64,000 nucleotides of DNA from JAJFJD01 sp965228695 (GTDB lineage: Bacteria > Pseudomonadota > Alphaproteobacteria > UBA8366). Under the pieces are notes generated by a model. It had not been told where the DNA came from and ran no database searches. It saw only the letters and a program-made list of their open reading frames with translations. A program made the position numbers and the translations under genes. Positions 63,074 to 64,000 of the stretch are shown in pieces; the stretch's first letter is position 1; every line of letters begins with the position of its first letter. The DNA lies in the NCBI GenBank assembly GCA_965228695.1, contig CBDDIB010000002.1, positions 1,550,001-1,614,000 on the forward strand, read 5' to 3'.

Positions 63074-63646
63074 ATGTCCAATTCGGACTCGCAGGCGACT
63101 ATTCGCGACTGCGCCCAGAACGCGATCGGCGTCATTCAGGATGCCCGCAGCGATGAAGCCAAGCTACGCGCGGGATTACTGGAGGCGATGCGGCCGTTGC
63201 TGGCGCGGGAGGATTTACTGACCCTCGGCGTGAAGCGGCCGGGCAATCACATCGACAACTCGAAGTACCTTTATTACGACGGGCAATTGTCCATCACGCT
63301 CGACGAGTTTCCCAACGGCAAATACATCCCGCCGCATGACCATGGCGTCTGGGAGGCGTTGGTGGTCTTCAAGGGACGTGTGCGTCATTGCGTCTACGAA
63401 CGGGTGGATGACGGTACGGTCGAGGGGCATGCGGACCTGAAGACGGTGGAGGATCGCGAATACGCGCCCGGCGAGATCGCCATGGTCGTACCGCCGACGG
63501 AAATCCACAGCTTCACGGCGTTGGCGGAGGGAACCTATGTCGTGACGGTCGTCGGCGGCAATTACAAGCCGGTCCGGCACTACTACAATGTCGAAGACAA
63601 GACCTACGTGGTCAGCAAACCCGCGGCGCTGGCCGCGGCGGAATAA
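63074..63646 (+). CDS. Cupin-fold protein, thiol-dioxygenase-like
   Basis: 190 residues from the ATG at 63074, 6 bases after GGAGGAG; an ATG at 63068 abuts that site. Metal ligands: His88 and His90 with Glu94 (PPHDHGVWEAL) and His145 (EIHSFTAL). The fold matches the double-stranded beta-helix group that includes cysteine and mercaptopropionate dioxygenases, but no Tyr-Cys crosslink site can be confirmed. Probably a mononuclear iron oxygenase. Placed between the amidohydrolase and the flavoprotein. Confidence 0.82.
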   Translation: MSNSDSQATIRDCAQNAIGVIQDARSDEAKLRAGLLEAMRPLLAREDLLTLGVKRPGNHIDNSKYLYYDGQLSITLDEFPNGKYIPPHDHGVWEALVVFKGRVRHCVYERVDDGTVEGHADLKTVEDREYAPGEIAMVVPPTEIHSFTALAEGTYVVTVVGGNYKPVRHYYNVEDKTYVVSKPAALAAAE

Positions 63647-63655
63647 ATCAACGGA

Positions 63656-64000
63656 ATGACGCAAGGAAAGGGCCACCGGGTGATGCATCTCGCGACCGAT
63701 GTCCTGGTGGTCGGGTCGGGCGGGGCCGGCATGTATGCCGCGGTGTCGGCGGCGCGGGCGGGCGCCCGCGCCCTGCTGGCCGACAAGAGTCTGATCGGCC
63801 GCGGCGGGGCGACGATAATGGCGCAGATGACCGTCGCGTCGGCGGTCGCCGAGGAAGCGCCGGATCACTGGACGCATCACCTGGCCGATACGCTGGAAGC
63901 GGGACGCGGGCTTTGCGATGGGCAGCTCGCCGCCATTCTGTGTGAAGAGTCGCCGTTGCGCATTCGCGAGATGGACGATTGGAAGGTCGGCTGGGCCCGC
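63656..64000 (+). CDS. Flavoprotein of the SdhA/FrdA family, C-terminus outside window
   Basis: 115 codons from the ATG at 63656 to the window end with no stop; an ATG at 63683 is an alternative start. The FAD loop is TDVLVVGSGGAGMYAAVS, followed by LLADKSLIGRGGATIMAQM, the usual second block of fumarate reductase/aspartate oxidase-type flavoproteins. The catalytic domain is not in the window, so the enzyme class is open. Ten bases after the cupin gene, hence probably the same operon. Confidence 0.85.
   Translation, partial: MTQGKGHRVMHLATDVLVVGSGGAGMYAAVSAARAGARALLADKSLIGRGGATIMAQMTVASAVAEEAPDHWTHHLADTLEAGRGLCDGQLAAILCEESPLRIREMDDWKVGWAR

Overview
The window is GC-rich and densely coded. 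Short spacings, many 4-base start/stop overlaps and a mixture of ATG and GTG starts are typical of Alphaproteobacteria. Lineage markers agree: a three-gene bc1 operon (Rieske protein, 434-residue cytochrome b, cytochrome c1) beside hemF and trmL, a PetP/PetR-type regulator operon, an L25/Ctc ribosomal protein with a long acidic tail, and uvrC-pgsA next to molybdopterin genes. Many oxidoreductases and catabolic enzymes suggest a free-living heterotroph, perhaps in Rhodospirillales; that placement is inferred.

Layout. (1) 1-4.8 kb, minus strand: a translationally coupled set of nucleotidyltransferase, HprK-like kinase and family 4 glycosyltransferase (running off the left edge), followed by a membrane-anchored cytochrome P450 with an unusual heme loop. 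(2) 5-16.5 kb: accessory metabolism with two VOC proteins, a Nudix hydrolase, a pirin, an FMN/FAD reductase fusion, an aspartase-superfamily lyase, a GMC oxidoreductase, an MscS channel, a TauD-type dioxygenase and a gamma-glutamyltransferase. (3) 16.9-19.3 kb: three envelope proteins of unknown role. (4) 19.3-25.8 kb: hemF-trmL divergent from petABC, then mtnP, a methyltransferase and a rhodanese. (5) 25.9-33.4 kb, minus strand: prs-rplY-pth-ychF and hldD-lgt-midA-like-pgeF, the latter ending in a possible 22-residue membrane peptide. (6) 33.5-36.5 kb, plus strand: ubiK, a YbjN protein, proC, a TetR regulator and a tRNA-binding OB protein. (7) 36.5-40.2 kb: sensor kinase, PetR-like and PetP-like regulators divergent from a branched-chain aminotransferase, with a perfect inverted repeat over the petP start codon. 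(8) 40.2-52.4 kb, minus strand: an EamA exporter, iron alcohol dehydrogenase, moaE, moaD, moeA, mobB, pgsA, uvrC, an SDR, an enolase-superfamily enzyme and uvrB. (9) 52.6-64 kb: cytochrome b561, an LLM flavoenzyme, a DUF1932 dehydrogenase, an Old Yellow Enzyme, a Crp/Fnr regulator divergent from a Spy-like periplasmic protein, a cysteine-free Asp/Glu-racemase relative, an SDR, a zinc-ribbon protein with a second gamma-glutamyltransferase-type protein, a carboxymuconolactone decarboxylase-like protein, and an amidohydrolase-cupin-flavoprotein run leaving the right edge.

No tRNA, rRNA, CRISPR array, prophage or insertion sequence was seen. The points most worth a second look are the kinase/nucleotidyltransferase/glycosyltransferase set with its P450, the FNR-like dyad between the Crp/Fnr and Spy-like genes, the cysteine-free racemase relative, the petP operator and the right-edge catabolic run. 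None of these alone proves a new system.
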